Under the pieces are notes generated by a model that was not told the DNA's origin, searched no databases, and saw only the letters and a program-made list of their open reading frames with translations. Below, piece by piece: positions 1 through 10,850 of a stretch of DNA of 64,000 nucleotides (positions are counted from its first letter, which is position 1; the number at the start of each line of letters is the position of its first letter). This DNA is from Porphyrobacter sp. HT-58-2 (GTDB lineage Bacteria; Pseudomonadota; Alphaproteobacteria; Sphingomonadales; Sphingomonadaceae). The stretch spans positions 2,356,001 to 2,420,000 of the forward strand of contig NZ_CP022600.1 of NCBI RefSeq assembly GCF_002952215.1. Direction: 5' to 3'. The translations under genes and the position numbers were made by a program.

Positions 1-210
1 GAACGGCTCGAGGAAGCAGGCGATCTGCTATTCGCTGCGGTCAATTTCGTCCGCGCCCACGGGATCAGCGCCGAAGAGGCCCTGCGCGCCGCCAATGCCA
101 AGTTTGAACGTCGGTTCCGCGCGATGGAGGGATTGGCCGGGCAAGAACGCTTCGCCACCCTGTCGCTCGATCAGCAGGAAGAGCTTTGGCAACAGGTCAA
201 GAAGGCCTGA
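1..210 (+). CDS. mazG: MazG nucleoside triphosphate pyrophosphohydrolase, C-terminal fragment
   Basis: The frame is open from the left edge and encodes the last 69 residues before TGA at 208-210. The stretch EEAGDLLFAAVNFVR is the second MazG repeat with its conserved E-x-x-D-x-L-F metal-binding pattern, followed by the usual ALRxANxKFxxRF helix. MazG hydrolyses NTPs and dNTPs to monophosphates and is a house-cleaning enzyme. The 5' end lies outside the window. It converges with hflX, whose stop is only 6 nt away. The position next to hflX and hfq is typical for alphaproteobacteria, which supports the call despite the short fragment. Confidence 0.9.
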   Translation, partial: ERLEEAGDLLFAAVNFVRAHGISAEEALRAANAKFERRFRAMEGLAGQERFATLSLDQQEELWQQVKKA

Positions 211-216
211 CAACCA

Positions 217-1485
217 TCAGACAAGACTGGCAAACTGTCCCAACTCCTTGGGATTGAGCCGCACCGTCAATCGGCGCAGTGGCCCTTCAGCATTCTCTCC
301 TGCCTCCTCTTCGGCAAGCACTTCGCCATGCGCGTGAAGCCACGCGATCCGGCGACCGTCACTCACCGGCAACAGGAAGCTGACTTCACGGGCTGTCCCC
401 GTAAGCAGGCGGGCGAGCTCGTCTTCGAGCAGTTCCACCCCCTCACCCGTCGCCGCAGACAGCACCACCGCCCCTTGCCCTTCCGCTGCATCCCGCAATT
501 CGGCAAGACCTTCGGAGTCCATAAGGTCACACTTGTTCCAGACTTCCAGGATCGGAATGGCGCTGGCTCCCGTTTCGGGATCGACCACGCCAAGATCGGC
601 CAGCACGTCGAGAACCTGCTTCTTCTGCGCCGCGTGGCTGGCATTGGCCATGTCACGCACGTGGCAAATCACATCAGCAGCGGTCACTTCTTCAAGTGTC
701 GCACGAAAGGCCGCGACAAGCTGCGTCGGAAGATCGGAGATAAAACCCACAGTGTCAGACAAGATCGCCTTTTCAACCCCCGGCAGGCTTATTGCGCGCA
801 TGGTCGGGTCAAGCGTGGCGAACAGCAAGTCCTCGGCCATCACTTCAGCACCGGTCAGCCGATTAAATAGAGTGGACTTCCCGGCATTGGTATAGCCGAC
901 GAGCGCCACAACCGGCCAGGGCGCCCTGCCCCGCCTCTCCCGGTGCAGAGCACGGGTTTTCCTGACCTGCTCCAACTCCTTGCGCAGTCGTCCCATGCGC
1001 TGCCGGATCATTCGCCGGTCGGCCTCGATCTGGGTTTCGCCCGGACCACCGAGAAAACCGAAGCCGCCACGCTGGCGTTCAAGGTGCGTCCAGCTGCGCA
1101 CAAGGCGGCTTTGCTGGTAATCGAGATGGGCGAGTTCGACCTGTAGCCTCCCTTCCGCCGTAGCAGCGCGCTCGCCGAAGATTTCGAGGATGAGGCCGGT
1201 GCGGTCAATGACCTTGCGCTTCAGCCGGTCTTCGAGATTGCGCTGCTGAATCGGGGTCAGCGCGCCATCAACGATGACCAGTTCCGCCTCGTGCTGCGCG
1301 CACCAGACCGCGATATTCTCAACCTGGCCCGAACCGAACAGCGTGTTTGGCTGCATCTGGCGGACAGGCAGAACGGCCGAGTGGGCGATGACAACGCCGA
1401 TCGCCAATGCCAGCCCTTCTGCCTCCGCCAGCCTTTCAGCCGAATCGAGATCGTAGCGCAGCGCACGGACATCCGGACACAGCAC
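217..1485 (-). CDS. hflX: GTPase HflX, ribosome rescue/splitting factor
   Basis: HflX is a translational GTPase that binds the 50S subunit and splits stalled ribosomes after stress. Counting from the GTG at 1485, the N-terminal nucleotide-binding-like domain covers residues 1-185, with the family signature RTGLILEIF near 95-103 and the glycine-rich GGFGFLGGPGETQ at 140-152. The G domain follows: P-loop GYTNAGKS 197-204, DTVGF 244-248, NKCD 317-320. The start is doubtful. The GTG begins inside the first beta strand (ALVLCPDV), and the frame stays open upstream with no ATG, GTG or TTG; a CTG at 1539 overlaps the hfq stop and would add 18 residues. It is the last gene of the dusB-ntr-hfq run. 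Confidence 0.93.
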   Translation of the reverse strand: MLCPDVRALRYDLDSAERLAEAEGLALAIGVVIAHSAVLPVRQMQPNTLFGSGQVENIAVWCAQHEAELVIVDGALTPIQQRNLEDRLKRKVIDRTGLILEIFGERAATAEGRLQVELAHLDYQQSRLVRSWTHLERQRGGFGFLGGPGETQIEADRRMIRQRMGRLRKELEQVRKTRALHRERRGRAPWPVVALVGYTNAGKSTLFNRLTGAEVMAEDLLFATLDPTMRAISLPGVEKAILSDTVGFISDLPTQLVAAFRATLEEVTAADVICHVRDMANASHAAQKKQVLDVLADLGVVDPETGASAIPILEVWNKCDLMDSEGLAELRDAAEGQGAVVLSAATGEGVELLEDELARLLTGTAREVSFLLPVSDGRRIAWLHAHGEVLAEEEAGENAEGPLRRLTVRLNPKELGQFASLV

Positions 1486-1535
1486 CAGGGCCCGCGCACC
1501 GCGGGTGACTTCGTCCTGAAGATCGCTGTCGAAGC

Positions 1536-2117
1536 TCAGTCGTTTGCCCCGTCGTCTTCGCCATCACCATCATCGACACTCAAGTCGACCGGCGATGCTG
1601 GCTGAATTGTGGAGACAGCGTGCTTGTAGGCAAGCTGCACCGCGCCATCGCGCTCAAGCAGCATGCAGAACAAATCATAAGCAGCAATGCGCCCCTGCAG
1701 CATTACGCCGTTCACGAGGAACATGGTCACCTGGACATTGGCTTCAGCAACGCGGCTCAGGAAAACGTCCTGCAACTGCTTTTGCTTGCGGCCTCCGGGC
1801 TGGCTACCGAATTGCCCGGGGTCAAGCGACTGCCCCGGCATGATCGTGCTGATAGCGTGCTTGTAGACCAGTTGCGATTGTCCATCACGGCGCAACAGGA
1901 TCGAGAAATTGTCGAACCAGGTCACAATTCCCTGCAACTTCACACCCTTGACCAGAAACATGGTCACGGGAATCTTGTTCTTGCGCAGGAGATTGAGAAA
2001 GGCGTCCTGAAGGCTGCCTTGACGGGCGGAACCGCCCGCATTGTCGTTTCCGCGCGGTTCGCTGGACGCGGCAGGTTTGGCAACAGGCCGGGGAGAGAGC
2101 GTTCGCCCGCTGGACAT
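1536..2117 (-). CDS. hfq: RNA chaperone Hfq with two tandem Sm/Hfq domains
   Basis: The 193-residue protein holds two full Hfq domains: residues 34-94 (LQDAFLNLL to [10 protein letters not shown]) and 113-173 (LQDVFLSRV to [10 protein letters not shown]). They are joined by a Gly/Gln/Pro linker and end in an acidic tail ([12 protein letters not shown]). Normal Hfq has one domain of about 70-80 residues and forms a hexameric ring that pairs sRNAs with mRNAs; here three chains could build the same ring. Domain 1 keeps a basic rim patch (RKNK) and the lysine matching E. coli K31. Domain 2 has AEAN at the rim and methionine for K31, so the two halves are probably not equivalent. Start chosen at ATG 2117 because AGGAG lies 7 nt upstream; a longer open frame to 2264 has no such site. 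Confidence 0.94.
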   Translation of the reverse strand: MSSGRTLSPRPVAKPAASSEPRGNDNAGGSARQGSLQDAFLNLLRKNKIPVTMFLVKGVKLQGIVTWFDNFSILLRRDGQSQLVYKHAISTIMPGQSLDPGQFGSQPGGRKQKQLQDVFLSRVAEANVQVTMFLVNGVMLQGRIAAYDLFCMLLERDGAVQLAYKHAVSTIQPASPVDLSVDDGDGEDDGAND

Positions 2118-2276
2118 GGTCTTGGCTCCTGTTCTTGGCGGCCGGTTTTGCGGTCCGCGATTGTCGGGCCACCGCACGATCCACCGATCGGCAGCCCTTC
2201 GCCTCACATCATGGCGATTGGACCCGCTTCCGACAAGGCTTGATTTGCCGAAATTGTCCGACAAGGCAGGCCCTTG

Positions 2277-3658
2277 TCAGCTATCGTCATCCCGGCGATC
2301 TGCCATGCCCAGCAGCTTGAGTTTGCGGTGCAGGGCTGATCGCTCCATTCCGATGAAGCTCGCTGTCTTCGAGATATTGCCCGAAAATCGGCGAATCTGG
2401 ATAGAGAGGTATTCCCGTTCAAAGCTTTCCCGCGCCTCACGCAGAGGCACCCCCATGATCGAGGAGAGACTGTCGCTCGCAAGCCCGATCTGTCCACCGA
2501 CAATTTCGGGCGGCAGCATGTCAGGTTCAACCGTGCCGAGCTTTTCGCGCGGGGTCATGATGATCGTACGCTCAACCACGTTTCTCAGCTGGCGGACATT
2601 GCCGGGCCAATCATAGGCCTGCAACGCGGCCATCGCTTCGGCTGAAATCTCGGGCGGGGACAAGCCCTGATCATTCGAATAGCGGGTGAAGAAGTGCTCC
2701 GCCAAGGTGGGGATATCCTCGCGCCGCTGGGCAAGCGAGGGTATCGCAACAGGCACCACATTGAGGCGGTAGAACAGGTCTTCGCGGAACCGCTTTTCCG
2801 CCATTTCGACATTGAGATCGCGGGTGGTGGAGGAAACAACGCGCACATCCACGCCAATCTGGCGCGTACCTCCGACCCGCACGAAACTCTGATCGGTCAG
2901 TACTCGCAGAATGCGCGCCTGGGTAGAAAGGGGCATATCCGCGATCTCGTCGAGATACAGCGTGCCACCATCCGCCAGTTCGAGCAGGCCCGGGCGCACC
3001 TGCTTGCCATTGGCTTCCTCGCCGAACAGTTCCTGTTCGAACCGTTCGGGGGTAATCCGCGCGGAGTTGACCAGAACAAAGGCACCGTCGGCCCGTGCGC
3101 TCCAGGCATGGAGCAGGCGTGCGGCGACCTCTTGCCCGCCCCCGGAGGCCCGGAAATCAGGACGCGGCTGCCGGTGCTTGCGACGCGCTTCAAGGTCGCG
3201 CGCACGGCGTTGATGGCGGGCGAATTGCCGGTGAATTCGGCGCTACCCCAGCTGCCTTCGCGCAGACGCGAATTCTCTCGGCGTAGCCGCTCGGTCTCGG
3301 TCGCGCGTTCAACCAGCAGCAGCAGGCGTTCGGCTTCGAACGGCTTTTCGATGAAATCCATCGCGCCGCGCCCGACCGCCGCCACGGCAGTGTCGATATT
3401 GCCGTGACCGGAAAAGATGATCACCGGCAGATTGGGTTCGCGCAGCTTGATAGCATCGAGCAGTTCAAGCCCGTCCATCTGGCTTCCGTGCAGCCACACA
3501 TCGAGCAGCACCAGACTGGGGCGACGCTCGTCGATAGCGGCCAGCGCTTCGGTGCTGTCGGCTGCTGTACGGCAGGCATAGCCTTCATCGCCCAGCACGC
3601 CGGCCACCAGTTCGCGGATGTCGCGTTCGTCATCGACGATCAGGATTTCAAGAGCCAT
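2277..3658 (-). pseudogene. ntrX: NtrX nitrogen response regulator, interrupted by a one-base frameshift
   Basis: NtrX is the sigma-54-type response regulator paired with NtrY. The receiver domain (LIVDDERD, phospho-acceptor Asp in VLLDVWLHG) and the Walker A motif GPPGAGKE are read from ATG 3658, which has AAGGA about 10 nt upstream. At 3130/3131 the frame breaks directly after GAGK. The remaining AAA+ domain (DGGTLYLDEIADMP, WPGNVRQLRN) and the Fis-type DNA-binding helix (NISKTASFIGMERSALHRKL) continue in the next frame to the stop at 2277. Restoring one C on the plus strand in the CTCTTG at that point gives the canonical GKEVAARLLH. As read, the product would be about 253 residues and lack DNA binding. 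A sequencing error is as likely as a real mutation. Confidence 0.85.
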
Positions 3659-3704
3659 CGGCACAGTCCTTCGGCGGTTGGATCACAGGTCAGCAAAAGC
3701 GCGG

Positions 3705-5942
3705 TCACAGGCCAGCGCCTTCAACGGGCAAGGGGTTGCGTGCAAAGCGCAAGGTCACGCGGGTGCCGCCACTGACGGTGCTGGCAAAGCTCATGTCGCC
3801 GCCATGTTCGTCGACAATCTTGTTGACGATGGCGAGGCCAAGCCCGGTGCCTTTCTCGCGGGTGGTGACATAGGGTTCAGTGATACGCTCGCGGTCTGCC
3901 GGAAGGCCGATGCCGTTGTCCTCGATCGTGACGATGATCGCTTCTCCCGCGTCGCGCATCGTGACCGCGATCTCGCCAGCATAAGCGCCCTTGGCCTCGG
4001 CAGCGCGAGCCTCGACGGCCTCCACCGCGTTCTTGAGCACATTGGTCATCGCCTGACCGAACTGATGGCGGTCGCAGCGCACTTCACGATCAATCAACTG
4101 GGCAGAGGTGACGCTGAATGCGATGCCCGAATGGGCAACCTCTTGCAGGAACACCGACTGCCGAACGAGATCGAGCGCATCCTCGTCACGGAATACCGGC
4201 TTGGGCAGGCGGGCAAAGGATGAGAATTCGTCGACCATCTTCCTGAGATCGCCGACCTGCCGGACAATGGTGTTGGTGAGATCGTCGAACAGATCACGGT
4301 CTTCATCGCCCACCTGCGTACGATAGCGGCGCTTCAACCGTTCGGTCGCCAGTTGGATCGGAGTGAGCGGGTTCTTGATCTCGTGCGCAATCCTGCGCGC
4401 AACGTCAGACCAGGCAGCCTGCCGCTGATCGAGCAGTTGGCGCGTGATGTCCTCAAAGGTGATCACGTGGCCAGAAGTACCCGGCGCGACCTTCACCGCG
4501 AGGGTCAGGAGGTCGGCACCCTCGGCATGGGTCACGATCGCGCGCTCCTTGCCCTCGTTGACCATTCGGGCAATCTCGGGAGAGAGCGCTTCGAGCGACT
4601 GGCCGATAGGACTGCTTTCGCCTTCGGCATGGTGCTGCGGCGCGAGCAAAGCCTGTGCCGAGGAGTTCATCAGCGTTACCCGTCCGGCGTCATCAACCGA
4701 GACAACGCCCGCCGTAACCGATTCCAGCACGGCTTCGGTAAAGGCGCGGCGATCATCAATCTGTCGATTGGCGCTGACAAGGGCCTGGGTCTGCTTTTCC
4801 AGCTGCGCTGTCATGCGGTTGAACGCGCGGTTCAGCAGGCCGATCTCGTCAGCCCCGGTGCGCCCTTCGAGCCGCAGGGCGAAATTGCCCTGCCCAACCT
4901 TGCGGGCCGCGCCGACAAGATCGGTCAGCGGCTCCACTTGCCTGTCGGCAAAGCGCAGAGCGAACCAGATCGCGAGGCCTACCAGCAGCAAGCTTACGGC
5001 CACCAGCGCGATGTTGAACTGCAGCTGCAGCGTGCGGGCGCTGCCGGTCAGGCGATCATAGGCGGTGACGATGGATTGCGCACGCGACCACGAGTTGAAC
5101 ATCGTCTCTTCAGTCGTGCGCGCGTTGTAGAGATAGATCCCGGATTGGGAGTCGATCGGTGCCAGGGCCTCGATCCGCTCCGGGCTGCCGACCACCACTG
5201 CGAATTCGCCGCGATCAAGCTTGGGCAAGGCGTCGCGGCTGAATTCGAGCGGGCTGTTGTCCTGTGTCAGGTTGAGAGCGGCGGCAGTCCGGAACGAGCC
5301 ATCCACCATACGCTGAAGGATGGCGCTTTCGGAAATCTCGCGCCCTTGCGCCTGATAGGCATAGAAATCGGGGAAATCGGGATCGGTAATCGGCACGCGT
5401 GCAAGCGTTTCCCGCATGTCGGTCGCCATGGCGATGGTGTTCTGTTCAACGTTGCGCTGATTGGCATCGTAGTAGCTCTGCGCCAACGCGTTGGCGTTCT
5501 CCATCAGCCCGCGCGATTCGTCGGAGAACCAGAAATCGACCCCGCTCTGGAACAGAAATGCGGCGAAGCCTGCAACCAGCAGCGTCGGCAGAGCAGCAAT
5601 CATCGAGAAGAAGAATACAAGGCGCACGTGCAACCGCGCGGTGCTTCCGGCGGCCCGGCGCAGCGCAAGGCGCCGACCGATCAGCACCAGCAAAGCCATG
5701 GCCGGCACCAAGGTCGCCATCAGCAACACCGAAACCTGCATCGTCGGCAGCAGGTCGTCAGTTTTCCCGGTGCGGCTGTAAGATGACCATGTCAGCGCGA
5801 CCGCGGCCACCAGTGCAAGAATGGAGGCAAGCTCGAGCCAGAGAAAGATATTGGCCCGGCGCGCAGCAACCATGAAGCGCCGCCACCAGCGCGGCGGCTG
5901 CCAGCCAGCGGAATGCACCGCGCGAGGTGAGGACTGCTCCAT
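3705..5942 (-). CDS. ntrY: NtrY membrane sensor histidine kinase
   Basis: NtrY is the large membrane kinase that phosphorylates NtrX and senses nitrogen or redox state in alphaproteobacteria. About 745 residues. Two membrane segments occur near residues 34-50 and 70-92, with more near 105-130 and a further one (VAVSLLLVGLAIWFALRFAD) before a HAMP region. A PAS segment precedes the H-box RIAHEIKNPLTPIQ; the ATPase motifs are EDNGIGLP and GTGLGLAIV. All catalytic residues are present, so this half of the pair is intact although ntrX next to it is not. Start at ATG 5942 is preferred over an upstream codon at 5972 on family length; the ribosome site is weak. It lies 46 nt before ntrX. Confidence 0.93.
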   Translation of the reverse strand: MEQSSPRAVHSAGWQPPRWWRRFMVAARRANIFLWLELASILALVAAVALTWSSYSRTGKTDDLLPTMQVSVLLMATLVPAMALLVLIGRRLALRRAAGSTARLHVRLVFFFSMIAALPTLLVAGFAAFLFQSGVDFWFSDESRGLMENANALAQSYYDANQRNVEQNTIAMATDMRETLARVPITDPDFPDFYAYQAQGREISESAILQRMVDGSFRTAAALNLTQDNSPLEFSRDALPKLDRGEFAVVVGSPERIEALAPIDSQSGIYLYNARTTEETMFNSWSRAQSIVTAYDRLTGSARTLQLQFNIALVAVSLLLVGLAIWFALRFADRQVEPLTDLVGAARKVGQGNFALRLEGRTGADEIGLLNRAFNRMTAQLEKQTQALVSANRQIDDRRAFTEAVLESVTAGVVSVDDAGRVTLMNSSAQALLAPQHHAEGESSPIGQSLEALSPEIARMVNEGKERAIVTHAEGADLLTLAVKVAPGTSGHVITFEDITRQLLDQRQAAWSDVARRIAHEIKNPLTPIQLATERLKRRYRTQVGDEDRDLFDDLTNTIVRQVGDLRKMVDEFSSFARLPKPVFRDEDALDLVRQSVFLQEVAHSGIAFSVTSAQLIDREVRCDRHQFGQAMTNVLKNAVEAVEARAAEAKGAYAGEIAVTMRDAGEAIIVTIEDNGIGLPADRERITEPYVTTREKGTGLGLAIVNKIVDEHGGDMSFASTVSGGTRVTLRFARNPLPVEGAGL

Positions 5943-6024
5943 CGTTGCCGCTTTACAACAATGGTGTGGCAAATTTGCAAGGCCAATCTGATGGAACGCC
6001 CTTTGGGAGCGCCATCATGCAAGC

Positions 6025-7470
<1,446 letters not shown>

Positions 7471-7473
7471 AGG

Positions 7474-8580
7474 CTATGCCTCGCTGTGAGCCTGCGGCAG
7501 GTGCAGGCGGAAGTGGGTAAGGCCGGCGCGAGCATCACGTTCGTGGCTGATATTGCCGTTCATGTCGCGCACCAGCTTGCGCACCAGCGGCAACCCCAGC
7601 CCCTGCCCTGCAGGCTTTGACGAGACAAAGGGTTCAAACACATGATCGCGCAGCGCCGGATCAATGCCCGGTCCATTGTCGGAAACAGAAATTTCGATCG
7701 ACAAGGGAACCGCGCGCCCATTGCGTATGGCACTGAAGGCTAGTCCGCTGACGAAGCGGGTCTGGACAATGATCAGCCCCTCCCCGCCCTCACCCAAGGC
7801 AGCATCGCGCGCATTCGATATGAGGTTGATCAGCACCTGCTCCAACGCATCGCGGTTGGCCAGCACCGGCGGCAGGGACGGATCGAATTCCTCACGGATT
7901 TCAACCGCGATTTGGTCGGTTCCGGCCGCTCGCATGGTGGCAACGGCCGCACGAATGGCTTCATGCGGATTGCAGGGCTCGACCGGCCCGGGGCGCGTGC
8001 TGCCGAGCTGCTGCATCCGGTCGATGAGGCGAGCAATGCGATCAACCTCATCGGTGATCATCCGCGCGAGTTTCTTGTCGGCATCGGGCAGCTTTCGCAG
8101 AGCCAACTGCCCAGCCCCGCGGATCGCTGCGAGCGGGTTCTTGATCTCGTGTGCGAGCACCGCCGGCGCGCTCAGCATTGCCTCGCCGCCCTGCTGGTGG
8201 ACCGGATCGTCATGGCCGATTTCCGAAAGGGTAACGACGCGCCAACCGGGGAAATTGCCGAGCGGGGAGACTGTCATGTTGACGCGCATTTCGGTCTCGC
8301 CTGCGGTGATCGCGAGGTCGCGCGCCACCAGGGCCTCGTCCGCTGCTTCGAGCCGCGCCTCGACGCGCGTGTCGATCGGGCCGATCCTGTCGGCCAGAGG
8401 CATCCCGATCAACCGGTTGGCACTGGTGCCAAGCAGGCTTTCAGCGGCGTGGTTTACCTCTGCAATCCGACCATCGGCATCCACCAGCAAGACAGCAAAG
8501 ATCATCCCTCCGATTTGCGCTCGCGCATCAGGCAGGAGGTCTGCGCCGCCTTCTCCCTTCGCATCAAGGGCGCTGGCCAC
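7474..8580 (-). CDS. ntrB: NtrB nitrogen sensor histidine kinase/phosphatase
   Basis: A soluble 368-residue kinase without membrane segments, as expected for NtrB, which responds to the PII protein. A PAS domain (residues about 20-125) is followed by the H-box VLAHEIKNPLAAIRGAGQL, the N-box NLISNARDAAL, DNGPGI and the GQGLGLPLV loop. The GTG start is 3 nt after the dusB stop, so translation is probably coupled. dusB(nifR3)-ntrB-ntrC is a classic alphaproteobacterial operon, and that context settles the name. Confidence 0.95.
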   Translation of the reverse strand: MASALDAKGEGGADLLPDARAQIGGMIFAVLLVDADGRIAEVNHAAESLLGTSANRLIGMPLADRIGPIDTRVEARLEAADEALVARDLAITAGETEMRVNMTVSPLGNFPGWRVVTLSEIGHDDPVHQQGGEAMLSAPAVLAHEIKNPLAAIRGAGQLALRKLPDADKKLARMITDEVDRIARLIDRMQQLGSTRPGPVEPCNPHEAIRAAVATMRAAGTDQIAVEIREEFDPSLPPVLANRDALEQVLINLISNARDAALGEGGEGLIIVQTRFVSGLAFSAIRNGRAVPLSIEISVSDNGPGIDPALRDHVFEPFVSSKPAGQGLGLPLVRKLVRDMNGNISHERDARAGLTHFRLHLPQAHSEA

Positions 8581-8583
8581 GCC

Positions 8584-9600
8584 TCAGGCCGCCTTCTGCA
8601 ACAGGAACGGCTCGTAAAAGCGCGCAATCTCGCCCAGCACCTGATCGGGATCGTCAATAAAGTTGGCCATGTTGCGGAATTCGGCCGATCCGTGGAGACC
8701 CTTGGTGTACCAGCCCAGATGCTTGCGGGCCATCTTCACGCCGGTCTCGCGGCCATAGTGATCGAGCATCCGGTTATAATGCTCGACCAATACGGCGTAT
8801 TGCTCGTCCATGGCCGGCGTCGGCAGCGCCTCGCCGGTGCGCCACCAGTGCATCACCTGCCCCAGCAGCCACGGCTTGCCGTAGGCACCGCGCCCGATCA
8901 TCACCCCGTCCGCGCCCGATTGTTCGAGCGCCTTCGCGGCATCTTCGACCCCGCAGATATCGCCGTTGACGATGACCGGGATATTCACCGCATCCTTGAC
9001 CTTGCGGACGAACGCCCAGTCGGCATTCCCCTTGTACATCTGGTTGCGGGTGCGGCCGTGGACGGTGACCATCTGCACCCCGAGATCCTCGGCGATCCGG
9101 GCCATTTCGGGGGCGTTGAGGCTGTCATGGCACCAGCCCATGCGCATCTTGACGGTGACCGGCACCTTCACCGCCTTGACGGTCGCTTCCATCAGCCGCA
9201 CCGCCAGCGGCACCTCGCGCATCAGCGCGGAGCCGGCGAACTGGCCAACGACCTTGCGCACGGGACAGCCGAAATTGATGTCGATGATTGCCGCGCCGTT
9301 GCCTTCCTGAATCTTCGCTGCCTCGGCCATGCTGGCGGGATCACAGCCGACCAGCTGCATCGAGACGGGTTCCTCGATCCGGTCCCACGCGGTCTTCTGG
9401 GTGCTGACGCGGGTTTCGCGGATAGCCGCTTCGCTCGCCACCATCTCGGTGACGTTGAGGCCCGAGCCGTAGCGTCGCACCAGCGTGCGAAACGGCATGT
9501 CGGTGACGCCCGTCATGGGTGCGAGCACGACCGGCTCGGCAACCGTAACCGGGCCGATGGCAATCGGCTTCAGCGCCGGAGGAGTTGGAAGCTTTGTCAT
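8584..9600 (-). CDS. dusB: tRNA-dihydrouridine synthase B (NifR3 family)
   Basis: A flavin enzyme of 338 residues that reduces specific uridines in the tRNA D-loop. It shows [14 protein letters not shown] near the start, the catalytic cysteine motif [29 protein letters not shown] and the FMN-binding IVNGDI and [13 protein letters not shown] stretches. It is first in the ntr run and divergent from ispDF, separated by 74 nt that must hold both promoters; I see no convincing boxes there. Assignment to DusB rather than DusA or DusC follows from sequence type and from the ntrBC linkage. Confidence 0.95.
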   Translation of the reverse strand: MTKLPTPPALKPIAIGPVTVAEPVVLAPMTGVTDMPFRTLVRRYGSGLNVTEMVASEAAIRETRVSTQKTAWDRIEEPVSMQLVGCDPASMAEAAKIQEGNGAAIIDINFGCPVRKVVGQFAGSALMREVPLAVRLMEATVKAVKVPVTVKMRMGWCHDSLNAPEMARIAEDLGVQMVTVHGRTRNQMYKGNADWAFVRKVKDAVNIPVIVNGDICGVEDAAKALEQSGADGVMIGRGAYGKPWLLGQVMHWWRTGEALPTPAMDEQYAVLVEHYNRMLDHYGRETGVKMARKHLGWYTKGLHGSAEFRNMANFIDDPDQVLGEIARFYEPFLLQKAA

Positions 9601-9674
9601 GGAAGTTGCCTAATAATTGGGCAGGCGCATAGTGGATTGCCGAAAGCCCGTCCAGACCTTAAGCGAACGCCCCG

Positions 9675-10850
9675 ATGGACAGTTCTGCCGCCCTTCCCCC
9701 GTTTGCCGCGATAGTAGTCGCTGCTGGCAAGGGCCTGCGTGCTGGCGGCGAGACGCCAAAGCAGTTCCGCCAATGGAACGGCGCTCCGCTGGTCCGTCAC
9801 TCTGTCGAGGCATTGCTGGAGCATGGCGCAAGCGAGGTCGTGGTGGCGATACCCGCCGGAGCGGATGCGGTCGCCACCGCCGCGCTTAGCGGACTGGATC
9901 GCTACCGCCTCGTGACCGGCGGTGAAACGCGGCAGGAATCGGTCCACAATGCACTCGAGGCGATGGTTGGCAGGTCTCACACCCGCGTGCTGATCCACGA
10001 TGCAGCCCGCCCGGATGTGCCACCGTATGTAACAACGCGCCTGATCGAGATGCTGGATGTCCATCCCGGCGCGATTCCCGTCCTCCCGGTGGTCGACAGC
10101 CTTGCGGTTGCGGGTGCCGACGGCACGATGACGGGCAAGGCGGATCGCGAGGCACTGCGCCACGTCCAGACCCCACAGGCCTTCCGGTTCGATGCCATTC
10201 TCGCCGCGCATCGCGCATGGACCGGGGCGCCAGATGCGGGCGACGACGCACAAGTGCTGATGGCAAGCAATGGTTCAGTCGCGCTGGTTCAGGGCGATGA
10301 ACGCCTGAAGAAGATCACCTTTGCCGAGGATTTCGCCCCAGCCATGACAACACCGTCCTTCCGCATCGGACAGGGTTTCGATGTCCATCGACTGGAGCCG
10401 GGTGAAGAACTTTGGCTTGGCGGCGTACATATCCCGCATGACATGGGGCTCGCGGGCCACTCTGATGCCGATGTCGCGCTGCACGCAATCACCGATGCGG
10501 TGCTGGGCGCGGTCGGCGAAGGCGATATTGGCACGCACTTCCCGCCCAGCGACCCGCAATGGCGCGGGGCGCGTTCGGGGCAGTTTCTGGAGCATGCGGT
10601 GGGACTGGCCCGCAAGGCCGGTTACACCATCGCCAATGTCGACCTTACCTTGATTTGCGAGGCACCCAAAATCGGCCCCCACCGCCCCGCGATGCGCGCT
10701 GAGGTCGCAAGGCTGATGAGCCTTGATCAAGGCGCGGTCAGCATCAAGGCGACCACCACCGAAAAGCTCGGCTTTACCGGCCGCGGCGAGGGCATCGCTG
10801 CGCAGGCCATCGTTCTTGTCACCCTTGCCCCCGAAGGAACCTCAGCATGA
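9675..10850 (+). CDS. ispDF: Bifunctional IspD/IspF enzyme of the MEP isoprenoid pathway
   Basis: A fusion of two non-consecutive MEP-pathway enzymes. Residues about 8-225 are IspD (2-C-methyl-D-erythritol 4-phosphate cytidylyltransferase) with AAGKGLRAGG and TGGETRQESVHNAL. Residues about 232-391 are IspF (MECDP synthase) with the metal-binding GFDVHRLEPG and the GHSDADVALHAITDA motif. The 391-residue length equals the sum of the two. Such fusions are common in alphaproteobacteria that make carotenoids and quinones through this route. The IspD nucleotide loop reads LRAGGETPKQF, close to consensus. The stop overlaps the next start by ATGA. Confidence 0.96.
   Translation: MDSSAALPPFAAIVVAAGKGLRAGGETPKQFRQWNGAPLVRHSVEALLEHGASEVVVAIPAGADAVATAALSGLDRYRLVTGGETRQESVHNALEAMVGRSHTRVLIHDAARPDVPPYVTTRLIEMLDVHPGAIPVLPVVDSLAVAGADGTMTGKADREALRHVQTPQAFRFDAILAAHRAWTGAPDAGDDAQVLMASNGSVALVQGDERLKKITFAEDFAPAMTTPSFRIGQGFDVHRLEPGEELWLGGVHIPHDMGLAGHSDADVALHAITDAVLGAVGEGDIGTHFPPSDPQWRGARSGQFLEHAVGLARKAGYTIANVDLTLICEAPKIGPHRPAMRAEVARLMSLDQGAVSIKATTTEKLGFTGRGEGIAAQAIVLVTLAPEGTSA

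Noticed and set aside
2204..3664. Two separate genes in place of ntrX
   Set aside because: The two frames meet exactly inside Walker A and together give one NtrX; a frameshift explains them better than gene fission.
4353..5786. Long plus-strand open frame opposite ntrY
   Set aside because: Antisense shadow of a GC-rich gene; no known motif, while ntrY on the other strand has every expected motif.
7912..9714. 600-codon plus-strand frame opposite ntrB and dusB
   Set aside because: Antisense shadow; both minus-strand genes are clear family members.
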